In this document: positions 20,601-32,665 of the stretch, piece by piece | Numbering within the stretch: the first letter of the stretch is position 1 | Layout: each line of letters opens with the position of its first letter | Assembly: GCF_001039355.2 (NCBI RefSeq) | Contig: NW_019775724.1 | Location: 25,084-72,340, forward strand | Length of the DNA stretch: 47,257 bases | Direction: 5' to 3' | Source: Lingula anatina | Taxonomy: Eukaryota; Brachiopoda; Lingulata; Lingulida; Lingulidae | The notes under the pieces: generated by a model | Seen by the model: only the letters and a program-made list of their open reading frames with translations | Told to the model about the DNA's origin: nothing | Database searches by the model: none | Position numbers and translations under genes: made by a program

Positions 20601-23396
20601 TACTTTGTAAGTTTCAGTAGCAATGGTAGAAAATAAGTTTTTTAAATTATTAAAATGCATTTATATTTGTACTATTAGTAAAATGTTGCATGGACTAGAT
20701 AAAAATCCTTGAAAAAAAGAAGCAAGTTAACAAAATGAGTTTAAGACTACATATAAAGTAATGTGAAATTAGTGTTTATATTTTGCTTCATGTATGCCCT
20801 TTTTTTTATAGGGTTGTGGTGTGAAGAGCATGGTAATAGGAGATGGTATGTCCAGAGGGCCAGTAGTCCGGTTTCCCAGTGCTCAAAAGGCCAGCGAACT
20901 TAAGCTATGGCTCAACAATAGGGACAACTTTGATATACTAAAGGAAGCATTTGATTCTACTAGCAGGTAATAGAGTTAATTATATTATTTATTTTTATTA
21001 TTGAATGGGATTTGATGGATTTATCTTTTTTTTTCTGCTTCTAAATACATTTTAGATGCAGATACTAAGACCCGTCTGGCTACAATTTGTAGTGTAGTAA
21101 ATTTTCTGGATTTGAAGTCAAACATGTTACTGTCTTGTCAATTCAAACTTGCCTTTATTTTAACAACTACAAAACTGGAATTAAGACCCTTAAGTTGTAA
21201 TTTTAAAAATGTGTACTTATTATTATTTTTTTTTTTTTTTTCAAATTTGATGACAGGTTTTGTAGACTAGACAGGGTTCAGTCAGCCCAAGCAGGGAGAC
21301 ACTTATATATACGCTTTGTGGCAGTAACTGGAGATGCCATGGGGATGAATATGCTATCTAAGGTGATCAGGATTTATACATAATCTATTTTGTCTATTTT
21401 TTAAACAAAATAATTACACAGAATTTTATTCTTTAACAATGCAAATTAGACAAAAATCATTGCAATTTATAAATTTCCTTCATATGAAAGAAAAATATAT
21501 TATAATTGATAAATTGCCTACATATATATAAAAAAAAAGATTTTGTGTACATATTTTATCAAAACTGAACAATTATGAAATGCAAATTTGGGAAATGAAA
21601 TTTTTGTGTGTCTGGTAATTTAAGCACATTTTGTGATATGTTTTAGGGAACAGAAAAAGCCCTTAGTTTTCTCCAAGATAAATTTGAAGAAATGGAAGTT
21701 ATAAGTCTCAGTGGGAATTATTGTGTGGACAAAAAGGCCTCTGCAATCAATTGGTAAGTAAGAAGATGACAAAGCAAACTTACAGTGTACATTGCTTTTC
21801 GTGGAATAAGATGAGAATTTTTTTCTGTAAAATTGAAGGTTTTTGCCATTTTGCCCAGTCATCTGTTACAGTTTTCAGTCAATCGCATTGAGATCTTTGT
21901 TCAGCAGACTTGTTCTGGAAAAGTGATAAGGTAATTCTAAAGAATCAGAGGTTAAATACCTCTGACTGCTGTGAAGTTTGGATGCATCTGTAATTTTTTG
22001 TGTGCCCAAATGAAGTGTTGTAGACACTTTATCCCCTTATCCCCAATTTATCTGCTGGTAAAAAAGTACTATTATATATGGGGGGGGGGGGATTCTTCTT
22101 GTGCAATCATTCATATTTTTATTACAAAGTCTTCATAATACAAGTCCTTATATACAGAAAAATTATTAATGCATCCTGGCATCATTACATCCATGGAATG
22201 AACTTCCCAAAAATTTATTTCAGGATTGAAGGTCGAGGCAAATCAGTTGTATGTGAGGCCACAATTCCTGCCAGCACAGTGCGCAATGTTCTCAAAACTA
22301 CCACACAGGCACTGGTAGAGGTGAACTTGAGTAAGAATCTAATTGGTTCAGCCATGGCAGGCAGTATTGGTGGTTTCAACGCTCATGCAGCCAACATAGT
22401 GACTGCTATTTTTATAGCCACTGGTCAAGATCCAGCCCAGGTGGTGACCAGTGCTAATTGTATAACTCTGATGGAGGGCGTGGGACCTCACAGTGAAGAT
22501 CTCTATATCAGCTGCAGTATGCCTTCCATAGAGGTGGGCACTGTGGGAGGTGGGACTGTGTTACCACCACAGGCTGCTTGCTTACAGGTATGGCCTTTTA
22601 TACACGTAGAAAAAAAGGGGGAGGGGTTAGAAACAGTAGGTATTCCTATTTTCTTTGCATAGATAGCTTTATTTGTTTCATTAACCTCTTTGCTCTTTGT
22701 CATACATTGTGTACCAATCCTTGCAGTTGGATTTACTCTAAGTATGTTTCTGTATTTCAGATGCTTGGTGTACATGGTAGTAATGGTGTGGCAGGCTGCA
22801 ATGCTTCCCTGTTGGCCAGAGTGGTGTGTGGCACTGTCCTGGCAGGAGAGCTGTCTCTGATGTCTGCACTTGCTGCAGGACATTTAGTCAGGAGTCATTT
22901 AACACATAATAGGTTGGTAGTTTATATGTTGTGTATTTTACTGATATCATTTACTTTGAAGTTTAGAAGCTTTAATGTTTTTATTACATGTTTTAATATT
23001 TCAGTATTTTGATTTCTATTATTATTTTTGTCTTTTTTTTTTCAAGACAGATGGATAAGAGTGTGCTTGCTTATATCTTTTTTACAAAGAGTGATTTGGT
23101 GATTACACATCAGCCATATAAGCAAATTAAGGCACAATGGTAAAGTAGAGTACCATCTCTGCAAGAAAAAAGGGAATACCTTTGGGATTAGAAAAGTATT
23201 CAAAAAAAAAAATAGAATAGTATGTTATGATGTACCAGTATTCAATAGAATACTGTGCTTTTCTATTATATATATTTTAAATAACTTACATTCTTGTCTT
23301 TTCAGATCTTCAGTAGCTATTAACCTTAGTGCAACATTACCAAAGAAAACCAGTACAGAGTCTGATGCTGGAACGTGTACATCAAAAGCCTCTTGA
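14661..23396 (+). CDS. HMGCR: 3-hydroxy-3-methylglutaryl-CoA reductase (spliced, complete)
   Basis: ER membrane enzyme that reduces HMG-CoA to mevalonate with NADPH, the committed step of sterol and isoprenoid synthesis. Coding exons: 14661-14822, 14993-15107, 15595-15682, 15899-15983, 17441-17653, 17973-18247, 18547-18758, 18955-19142, 19726-19841, 19963-20041, 20282-20440, 20812-20966, 21257-21362, 21647-21753, 22224-22587, 22761-22912, 23306-23396; 888 residues, as in human. The ATG is set by the conserved N-terminus ([11 protein letters not shown]). An N-terminal sterol-sensing membrane domain leads through a divergent acidic linker (exons 7-8) to the catalytic domain. Catalytic residues by alignment: E549 (MATTEGCL), K680 (DKK), D756 (GQDPAQ), H854 (RSHLTHN). 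Ser860 after HNR matches the AMPK site S872. Lysines equal to human K89 (LGSKY) and K248 (KKPNP) are kept, while the Insig-contact YIYF reads YIYL (75-78). The C-terminal tail is unlike vertebrates. Confidence 0.97.
19219..19597 (+). repeat. dispersed ~380-bp repeat, copy B
   Basis: Same-orientation relative of 3138-3516, lying in HMGCR intron 19143-19725. Begins ATTAAAGGTACAT and ends TATGCATC. No coding potential or terminal repeats seen. Confidence 0.75.
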
Positions 23397-24035
23397 TGGG
23401 CAATACATCTTAGAAAGTGACAGACCATAAAACTGCTTGCAAACCAGTATTATGTCTTAAAAAGTACATTTAGTACAACAGTGATGATTTATCAAAATTT
23501 GAAGGATTCTTCAGGGGATTATCATGATGGTATCGACAATATTGTTGGTACCACTAAAAGTTCACTATGCTAAGAAATAGACATAAAGCATTCAACATTT
23601 TTATGTACAGTCACAGAGGTGACTGTAAGCATTTTGCAGTCACTTGTATCTGTCCTTGTGGAATTTTTAGGGGAAGGGGAGCTCATTTGGTTGTTCTTAA
23701 TAAGGGTGTTAAATCAAAGTTCTCTTTCACATGAAATATGATCTTTTGGTCTTTCCTGTATGGCTGGTAAAATCACCTATGAGATAAAGTTGCATTGACC
23801 TAAAATTGTCGGTCAATGCTGGGAGGATCCCAATTTGTAATTTTTTTCCATTCAATTGTGATTTTAGTACAGGTAATTCCCAACATTAAATATACTACGT
23901 TATGTAGGAAATCTGTTTTCTTTCATTCTAGCAGGGGTCATTTTAAGGCTTAATTCATTATTTTAGCAAAAGCAAAATGCTGCCTTATGTAATTTTGTGT
24001 TAGAAACATAGGATATTGCTTATTGTTCAGATTTA

Positions 24036-24041
24036 AATAAA
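24036..24041 (+). terminator. poly(A) signal of HMGCR
   Basis: AATAAA about 640 bases after the stop codon, the first canonical hexamer downstream on this strand; implies a 3' UTR of about 650 bases. Confidence 0.65.
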
Positions 24042-26220
24042 ATCTGGGCTGTATTTCGTCAACTTTACCTGGCTTCTTGTGTAATTATTTGAAAAAAAAG
24101 CATTGCAGCATACTTCAAATAATATTCCAAAGAATGTAAACGTGAAACATGCGTAAGTATTCCTCAACAAAGTGTCTTGCGAATTGATAAAATATATTTG
24201 CTCATAAGAACAATTTGTGTCGACTTCTTTTCCCACTATTTCACGGGTCCCGGAGTTAACATTGTGTGCTGGAGGTATCCTAATTTGGCGAGTCGCACCC
24301 ACCGAGTGAAAGATTCCTTCGTAAGTTCAAAAGGCTGACACCTTCATGTCGTCTCTGGCAACAGCCCGTTTTCAATATGTGCTTGTGATATCAAAGATTT
24401 TAGGATTTGAATTACCAAGGAAAAGAAATAGCAATTATCAGTTCGTGAATATATGTGACCAATGAAGATGAGACTAAGGTTTCTATTGGAGTTGAAGAAG
24501 AAATGCTTCATCGTGTTTATGTATGAATACAAAAGTCGCGTTTAACCTGACCTTGAGTGAAGGATGCTAAATTCGTAGTGTCAAAAGGCTTTTACCCCTT
24601 TTGTTTTCGGAAACTAATTGCGTATAATTGTGTACAACATAAGTTTGATTTTTGGGCCAATTTGTGCATTCTCGGTGGTGTTGGAGCTGTTTTTGACATT
24701 TTAAATAGTTCTTTGATTGCTACATGCTTCATTTTCCTGAAATATTTTACAAGGAAATTTTCAATTTATTTCATAACCACGAGTCCTGCTGTTAATGCTG
24801 AGAGTGATTTATAAGAGCACTTATAGACAGCTTGCAACTTATCGGTCACTATGCCCCAAGCTTGCTTCGGAGCTGACTCCTTTTCTCTCGTATAACCAGC
24901 GAAACGAGGATTTTTTAAAATACCAACGTCCTACATCTACATACTCATATAAAACTATCCTCATCTACTTATATTTCCTGAGTGAAGCGAGTCAATTCTT
25001 GCATACTTGGGACCCACCCCCTCCAACACACACCAGTAAGACTTATTTATCAATTATGTATGACAGCCTTAAAATTCTATTGTTATTTCAAAATAACTGT
25101 TCAGCTGAAGACGGTTAATATCTACCGAACAAAGACTTAAAAAATCGCTGGCAAGATTTTGGAGTACTGAATGGTGTCATTAAATCGGCGTTGAAACGGT
25201 GATCGTGGGTGCTCATATAAAAGAGACCGATTTTCCGTTTTTACCTCAAAATCGCAATTATGACGTCACCCGTAAGATGCTGCGTAAATGTTAATTAATT
25301 AAGTCATTGAACACTGAAAAATTATCCATTACCCAAAAGAATGTATGTAAGGCAGTAAATAAGGAGTTTTGGGCGAAGGGTGACAATATTCTTAAACAAA
25401 TTTTGTAACATCAAACACTGTAGGAGTCCGTTTTTGTTGAAATTTGTGTTTTGAGTACTTGTTTTTATGTAAAGTCTACTAAAATTTAAATGGATTTATG
25501 ATTTAAGTATTCGGGCGCTGCCGCATAATGAATATGCAAACACAGCAGGCAGTCTTTTTCAATATCAAATAGTAAGCCCCTTTCAGGTGCGATGGCGCGT
25601 TAAAAAAGCAAACAGCACATCACTTGTAATTTTGATCATGTTTTGAGTAGGCCTACTGGTTGCTGTTAGCAGTTTCAGATAAATTATCAACTGTAATGTT
25701 ATATTGATTTGTGTACTCGTTGCTACCAACAGCAAAGAATAAAGTTTTTGTTAGGGGATTGTGTTCATCAAACAAGGTAATTCTTAGAAGGGGACGGTTT
25801 CACGAGGCTATTATTGAGAACTGTATCAGACAGCAACCAAGTGTAAGACAGGTAAGTTTGTAAAGTACCTCGTTTGTTCTAGATTTTACAGAAAAAGGAT
25901 GTTGTATGGTTAAGTGGCATGCTTAATTTTGATGCATCAGTGTAACCAAGGTATGAAGTTTTATATCAAACTTAGCTGACAAAATTACCTGCGTCTGTAG
26001 TCAGTGTCGCTGTTGGTGTCGCCGTCCACTGTCTTGGATTTTTGGGCTTGTAAGCACAATAGAAAGAAAAGTGTATTACTAATTAATCGCACGCTCACAG
26101 GAATAATTAATAAAACAGAAATACAGCTCGCATTCGAAAACCCACCTGAATGGATTAATTTTATCAAAGTTAGATATAGTTTATTTGCGAAATTTTTCAC
26201 ACATTTCCATTTTACTGATG
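24042..26220. other. intergenic region, no gene recognised
   Basis: Short frames only. A ~40-base block around 24305-24345 (GAGTGAAAGATTCCTTCG) recurs in altered form at 24555-24592. A promoter-like block (25540-25833) is shared with 31132-31320. A short GC-richer exon-like island sits at about 25989-26052. Confidence 0.5.
25540..25833 (+). repeat. dispersed duplicated block, copy A (shared with 31132-31320)
   Basis: Shares the exact string CCTTTCAGGTGCGATG and the flanking themes GCGTTAAAA, ACAGCACAT, TTGCTGTTAGCAG and ATTGAGAACT with 31132-31320, in the same order and orientation. A strong donor-like CAG|GTAAGT follows at 25850-25858. It could be a transposon fragment or a duplicated promoter with a leader exon. 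Confidence 0.55.
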
Positions 26221-26223
26221 TTA

Positions 26224-28204
26224 AGCCTGGGTCACACTGCGCTTGCAACCTTTTGGCAACCTCTTTGCAACCTCAGTCGCAAGGAGGTTACCATAGGTTT
26301 TAAAGTGGTCACATAAGGTTGCTAGCAAGTCGCCTGCGATCGTTGACACACGGAGGCCATTTTTTGTGCACCGACAACCAGTGCGACTAAAGATGAAAGT
26401 TATCGGTATCCTAAAGGTTGCCTATCGGTCTCTTCTTGGTTGTCAGTAGGTTGCTATAACCGGTAGCATACCATTTGCAACTGCACGGTCGATTGACCGT
26501 ATTTAGTCGACTGGTCGCTTACAAGTTTTTTACCAGTCGCAAGTAGTCGGCAGCAGGTCGCCAGAAGGTTGCAGGTTAATTTGTTATGTAAGCCTTCTAA
26601 ATATCAAGGTCACAAATTATAATATTAAAAAAAAAGAAAACATAAATTGCATTTGTTGGCAATATTTTATACCAGTTGCCAAGGCTTTCATATACCAGGT
26701 ATTTCACACTTACGAAACCAAAAAAAAAAAAAAAAATGTGATGATAAAAGCAATTTACGATTTTTTGACGCTACGTTTATTTATTTCATCATTTTGCGAA
26801 AATCATAGGTAAAATGCCGAAAACCTCAATTATATATCGCTGTATGTTATTTAAAATTTGCAAAGCCATATTATCAGAGTAAACAATGAAACAAATACAC
26901 GAATGCAGAGAAAACGGAAAATAAAAGCAATTTAATCAGCAAGGTATAACTACTATTTAATATCATAATTTGAACATCAAAATTATCCACAAATAATTGA
27001 ACAAATCGTAAAATGTGTCCAACAGACTTAAATAAAAATAGTTTCAACACAAACAATTTAACATCTTCCCAGTGCTTGGTATCCTCACTATAAGGATGAG
27101 AGTGTAAAAAGTACACGATGCGCATGACTTGTCACGATTTAATTACGTTGTATTGTAAGTGGCAAACGCCTAGGGTTGAAAAGACAAAGGGAACACCACA
27201 CATTCGGTTGCAAATCAGTTGCAAAGCAGTCGGCGACCTGTTAGCAACCGGTTGGATACCACAAGTAGGTTTTTCGGTCGCCAGGAGGTTATCGGTGCTG
27301 CACCGAAAACCGGCGCAACCGGATATTAACCCAGCGTTCATTTGGAAACCACTTTGCGAGTTGTTGCAACCGGTCTCCGACCTTTTTGCAACCGGTGACA
27401 GTTGCAAGTCGCAAAGAGGTTTTTTGTTCAGTGTGACCGTAACTGCACAGGCCTTGCGACCTCAAAGAGACCAAGTATTTGAACATGAAAATATTAAAGA
27501 GTATTATGAGATTAATAAGGATTTAAACATTTGCAAGTTCATGTTTTTATTGCAGTACTGGTTCCGTTAGGTGATGGCGTAGTCTTTCCAAAAGTTCACA
27601 AAACATTGTTAATTCTATTTTTAGGAAGGAAATGAAAACTTCCTGATTTTCAAGTCGAAGTTCTTTCATCAAATGTTTGTAATCGCCTTACAAGGAGCGT
27701 CTTGCAACACACGGGTTCACCCAGTATTTTCGAGTTTTTTTACTCGTTTTACTTTTTAGGTAAACAAAGTCAATGATTACAGCAGTTCCGTCTTTTTGAA
27801 AAGGAGTCGTTTCACTACAATCTTTTTGTCTTTTGAGAGAGGAATTTATGGGAAAGCAGCTACTGTCACAAGTTGGCAACATATATGTTCTGTGCGACCT
27901 TGCTGCTACCAGTTGACAAGCGATTGCTACAGTCCTGCAACCGGTTTTCGGTCACCGAGTGGTTGCAGACAGGTTGTGTGTCGCTCGGCAAACAGTGTGC
28001 GACTGGTAACCTATAACTTGAAGATGGTCTATAAGAGGTTGCAGATACCATACTACAACCTTGTTGCAACCGGTTTGCGACTGCTTGCCGATCAAAATTG
28101 GCCACAGCTTCTTAATTAGCTTGCAAAGTGATCGCAAGCGACCGCCAGATTTTGTGGTTGCAAAAAGGTTGCAAAAAGGTCGCAAGCGCAGTGTGACCCG
28201 GCCT
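26224..28204. mobile_element. PIF/Harbinger-like non-autonomous transposon, motif-dense
   Basis: The left end AGCCTGGGTCACACTGCG (26224 onward) and the right end, read on the other strand from 28204, AGGCCGGGTCACACTGCG, are terminal inverted repeats. Each is flanked by TTA (26221-26223 and 28205-28207), a TWA target duplication typical of PIF/Harbinger. Both subterminal regions are packed with variants of GGTTGCAA, GGTCGC and CAACCGG, and the middle is AT-rich. An extra right-end-like sequence (GCAAAGAGGTTTTTT then AGTGTGACC) lies at about 27411-27438, so the element may be a nested pair. No transposase frame is convincing. Confidence 0.75.
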
Positions 28205-28299
28205 TTACTTCGTGCTGTCAAGGGTCTGAAATCCAGTACTAAATGCAACTTCCAAATGCCCACAATAACAGTCAGTAGTACATAATTAAAAGTTACTTG

Positions 28300-29040
28300 C
28301 AGTTGTGATTGTTCTGTAGCATTATGTTATTTTGCATCCAAAATAGTCCAGGTGAAATGTTAGGAACATAGACATTTTTTTTCCTATGACTTTTTTTGGT
28401 TATTCGGGCTCTCATGGGGCCCTAAAGCAAATTGAGCTTGTTTTGCCATTTTACAAACATTGGACAATTATAGATATCCAAGATTGGCCGCCAATTCTAA
28501 TAACAAAAATATAGATCATTGCATATAAAAGGCCCTTGATCTTGGCTGATACCACTATTTCAGCCCAACCATGCACTATTAATGTGTTAATGTGAATCCC
28601 TTTACTGTTTGAATTCATTCTGGTAGGCTACCCTTTGAAAAATCTAAAATTTTTCAGACAGAATTTAGAGCTAACTACAAATTTCAAATGTTTAGATGAT
28701 CATTTTCAAATCTCAACAATATGCAACATTTTCAGATCTCAACAATATGCAACATTTGAGACTATTTAAAGTTTACAGGACGGTCAACAAATCTGTAACA
28801 TCCATAGTCGTGTTGCTTTTTATTATAAATTTTCTTAAAATACTAAATTTAATCACTTTTCAGTCACAATTTTGATGTCAATACATATTGCTAGTGTTAT
28901 ATTGGGTTTTGATCCCCATGAATAAAGTTAGTACCATATTCTACACAATCACAATTTTTTCCCGAATGGCCGCCAATGCCAATTAAGAAGCATTAATTTC
29001 CATAAATTAGACCAATAATTTTGGTCACAACACTATTCAA
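28300..29040. other. intergenic, no gene recognised
   Basis: AT-rich. A phrase near 28483 (TTGGCCGCCAATTCTAAT) recurs near 28966 (ATGGCCGCCAATGCCAAT), and AATCTCAACAATATGCAACATTT is nearly repeated in tandem around 28713-28757. Probably decayed repeats. Confidence 0.5.
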
Positions 29041-29089
29041 GCTTATTTGAGCACTAGAAATATATTGATGAGCCCCTTCTTAATAATTT

Positions 29090-30232
29090 GGGTATTCTGG
29101 TGCCATTTGGCCGATAACAGCCTGAGAAAACACAAACAAAGATTTAACAAACGATCATTAGACGCCTTAGACTGTGCCGTGCTGGTCGTACAAAGACAGT
29201 CAGTGGCAGAATATCATTCAAACGCCCGTTTCAAGGTCCCTCGTGAACAAGAGATTACTGCAAGCCGGTTATTTTCCACGAAGACGAGTACCACTGTTAA
29301 CAGCAGGTCATATACAGCGACGTCTGCAATGGGCTGCAATGGGCTGGGGACCACGTGTGTTTGCAGCCAGACCACTGGAATCGCGTCGTTTTCAGTGATG
29401 AACCCAGATATGGAGTATTTAGGGTTGACGGTCGAATCCGTGTCCGCCAGCGTGTGCGAGAGGCATATAACGATGATAGTGTACTGCCTGGGGTGCAAGC
29501 AGTTCGTGGTTGCGTCTCTGTTTGGGGAGCATTTCATGTCGGTGTCCAGAACCAGTTGGTTTTTCTAGAAGGCAACCCCAACCAGCGTTCCTACAGAGAC
29601 ATTCTTCAGCAAACAATACTTCTCTTCGTAAGAACCATCTTCAGGAACAACTCTGTGTACCAAGACGATTACGCACCCCGACATCGAACTAGCAGAGTCG
29701 CTGCTTTTCTTCAAATCCAAGAGGTTCTGCAACCGCCCTGGCCTGCAAACTCCACAGATATGAACCCAATTGAAAATCTGTGGGCGGAAGTAACTCGCAC
29801 AATTAATAGCTATGGTCATCAGCCGGTAAATCGAGATAAACTACGACAGGCAAATATCACTGCGTGAAATGATATCCCCATCCAAACTCTGAAAAACGGG
29901 GTATGCCTTGTAGGGTGAGGGTGCTGCAAGCGGCTGCTGCAGGTCATACATGCTATTGATTACTTTTCATGAGGCTATCATTTTCTTTAATATCTTAGCT
30001 TAATGTTAATACTGACATCAAAATGTTGATATGGTTTTCTGGAGGTGTTCCTTTCTTTTGAATGACATCTTATGTCAGATTTGATATTATTGGCCAAAAT
30101 ATCTCACAACAGAAGACTGGATATTTTTATCACTCAATGACATACTTTATTGATGAATAAAGCAAAAAAAAAAATTAATCTGCACTCAAAAATAACAATG
30201 ATAAAAATATTCCATATTAAGTATTAACCCTG
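29090..30232 (+). mobile_element. Tc1/mariner element, copy 1, degenerate
   Basis: Holds a broken Tc1 transposase and a 3' tail. The right end, read outward-in on the other strand, is CAGGGTTAATACTTAATATG, ending at 30232 next to TA (30233-30234). The other copy (45746-46635) has the same terminus in the opposite orientation. The left inverted repeat is not visible, so the 5' limit is approximate. Confidence 0.75.
29174..29940 (+). pseudogene. Tc1-type DD34E transposase, frameshifted
   Basis: Pieces in two frames. An upstream piece (AGYFPRRRVPLLTAGHIQRR) shifts frame around 29355 into WNRVVFSDEPRYGVFRVDG, VYQDDYAPRH and MNPIENLWAEV. The catalytic Asp (FSDE), Asp (QDD) and Glu (PIENLW) are all kept, with 34 residues between the second and third, the Tc1 DD34E signature. 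A TGA interrupts at NIT-A-stop, where the second copy has Trp. The DNA-binding N-terminus is mostly lost. Confidence 0.85.
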
Positions 30233-30609
30233 TAAATAGTACAAATCTACATTAAAAAAGCATTCAACTAATGTGAACGAACGGCTGTGGTTCTGCGAAG
30301 TTTTCTCTAAAGCTATGTTAGAAAACTGTTTTAGTTGGATCGCTACTGAAGAAGCTCCTATGCATACGTTTTCGTAAGTAAGTGGTGTATCGCGTAGGTA
30401 AGTGGTGTATTGTGTAGGACTTTGTTCATGCCACGCCTTTTAAAGCTAACAATCAGTCTCATTTTTTTGTATTATGATCTTTAAATTCCATCGTTTCATC
30501 GGGCAAATTCTCAGAAGAGTTTAGTTTCATTTCAAATGACTCACAGGTACAGTGTACTTAATCGTAAAGCTTTATTTGTCCTTATAATTTAATAACAGAT
30601 GCATTAACA

Positions 30610-30611
<2 letters not shown>

Positions 30612-30684
<73 letters not shown>
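30612..30684. repeat. (TA)n microsatellite
   Basis: Uninterrupted alternating TA of about 73 bases. Confidence 0.95.
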
Positions 30685-30687
<3 letters not shown>

Positions 30688-31131
30688 AAGAGAGTAAATG
30701 CCCATTACGTATAAAACACATAAGTACTAGTTTCTTACACAACAAAAATACAATTCACATGCTCATAAAACAACATTAAGAAATTGGCAGCAGAAAAGAA
30801 ACAGCTCTGAAACTGCCCCTTTAAGGTTGTAATTTCATCCTACCCAGTTTCCCTACAAGTCCTTCAAGCTCACGAATTGAGCAGAAAGATTTCTAACGAA
30901 ATATTTTTGGAAATGATTTATCGATCCTTTTTTATCTTTGGTTCATAATATTTGAAACTTTATGGTGGGGCTTATCAGCAATAATTTGACAGAACTACCA
31001 GATCGATGCGATTTGACAAATTCTGTACCATGTTAAATATTGCGAACCCTTGTTTTCATGCGCAGGCCTAATACGCGATAAACCCCAAGCTGGTTTTTGT
31101 TTATTAGCTTTACACGCTGTTGCGCAGTTGG

Positions 31132-31320
31132 TTTACAGCAGGCACTCTTTTTTAAAAAATTCAAAAGGTACGTCCTTTCAGGTGCGATGACGCGTTAAAA
31201 ACAGCACATTACGTGTAGTATTGATTGTGTTTTGGATACTGCTTGCTGTTAGCAGACTTATATAAAGGAGTTCTTGGAAGTGAAAGTTTTTTCTAGAGCT
31301 TATTGATTGAGAACTATAGC
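31132..31320 (+). repeat. dispersed duplicated block, copy B
   Basis: Relative of 25540-25833. In this copy TTATATAAAGG (near 31259) sits after the GTTAGCAG motif and looks like a TATA box. It ends at ATTGAGAACTATAG just before the ACGTTG-rich element. No transcript evidence from sequence. Confidence 0.5.
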
Positions 31321-31596
31321 AAATAGGAACTAGCCCAGCGGGCAAATTATGTTGTTTTAACGTTGAAACAACGTTGAACCATAACGTTGAGAAGACATTG
31401 GATAAACGTTGGATTTGAAAGTTGTGTCAACCTCAGACAACAACGTTGTATCAGAAAACAATGTTATATCAACCCCACCCAGCGGGAAATTAGCCTGGAT
31501 GTGTTTAGCAGTAGGACATGTTTGATGGCTGAATATATGTAGGGTATAAATTAAGTTAAAAATTCCAAGGTTTAGATTAATATATATAGTTCTTTT

Positions 31597-31598
<2 letters not shown>

Positions 31599-31646
<48 letters not shown>
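31599..31646. repeat. (TA)n microsatellite
   Basis: About 48 bases of alternating TA inside the ACGTTG-rich element. Confidence 0.95.
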
Positions 31647-31650
<4 letters not shown>

Positions 31651-31705
31651 GCCTGGACCAAATCTAGTCCCATGCATAAAAAGCCCAGACCCCATGTTTA
31701 TTACG

Positions 31706-32160
31706 CCCTGGCTAGGCCCATTCTTTACATGGTGTCTTTGCGTTGTTAACAGCATAATGGGCTAGTTAAATGACCAAGTTAATTGACCAAGTTAATTAGC
31801 AAAGCTGCCAGTTTGTTTGTATGGCATGTGCAGGGGTTGTCTTAGATCAAGGCACAAATGAAGCCCACCTTTAATTTAACTTTTCTTTAGTAAATGTTAC
31901 TAAATCACATGTCTTTTCTTTAAACATTAAACATTTAAAAGTATCATCCTCTGATGTATTTTACAAATCACAGGTAATGAAATACAAGTACATCTCATTT
32001 GCCACACCTGTAAGTATCATAATATGTGCCTTGATCTGAGACATCCCCTGCACATGCCATACAAACAAACCGGCAGCTTGGCCAATTAACTTGGTCATTT
32101 AACTTGCCCGTTATGCTGTTAACAATGCAAAGACGACCTAAAGAATGGGCCCAGCCAGGG
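31706..32160. repeat. foldback: ~140-bp inverted arms around a ~170-bp loop
   Basis: The left arm 31706-31856 (CCCTGGCTAGGCCCATTCTT ... AGATCAAGGCACA) is repeated inverted at 32025-32160, with about 90% or better identity by eye. The right arm runs straight into the N gap, so the true element is probably longer. Confidence 0.8.
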
Positions 32161-32276
32161 NNNNNNNNNNNNNNNNNNNNNNNNNNNNNNNNNNNNNNNN
32201 NNNNNNNNNNNNNNNNNNNNNNNNNNNNNNNNNNNNNNNNNNNNNNNNNNNNNNNNNNNNNNNNNNNNNNNNNNNN
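32161..32276. other. assembly gap (116 N)
   Basis: A run of N immediately after the right arm of the inverted repeat; the palindrome probably caused the gap. Confidence 0.99.
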
Positions 32277-32289
32277 AAAAAAAACTGAT

Positions 32290-32335
32290 GAAAAATGATT
32301 TGGAAAAAATATTCCATATTAAATGTCAAGTCTGT
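32290..32335. mobile_element. possible third Tc1-family terminus
   Basis: AAATATTCCATATTAA matches the terminal sequence of the Tc1 copies ending at 30232 and starting at 45746. The rest would lie in the gap to the left. Confidence 0.3.
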
Positions 32336-32665
32336 ATATATATATATATATAACAAAGTCACAGTCACCTCAACCTGTCTATCTGTAACAGGTTACCAAG
32401 AACAGTTAACTCCATCACATTTACAGCAACTTATTCATCCTAGTGTTAGCTGACCTTGCAAGGAATTCAGTTTATTGGAATGTTTTTCTGAATAACAAGA
32501 TAAGAAAATTCACTAGTTAACTAAAGACACAAAACAACTGTAATTTTTACTTATTTTGATAAATTTAGTTACAGTATTGATAGACAAAGTATCACGTTTT
32601 CAATAATTAATATTTTAAATTACAATCCATAACTGCAAGGTTGTGTCATTGACCAAAATACAACG

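Noticed and set aside
27118-28285. Several frames of 65-150 codons on both strands rich in Cys, Gln and Leu
   Set aside because: They are translations of the repeated GGTTGCAA-type words inside the Harbinger-like element; no DDE transposase or Myb-like motif is present.
31132-31320. Considered as a tRNA or SINE because of short box-like motifs
   Set aside because: No cloverleaf or A/B box arrangement could be drawn.
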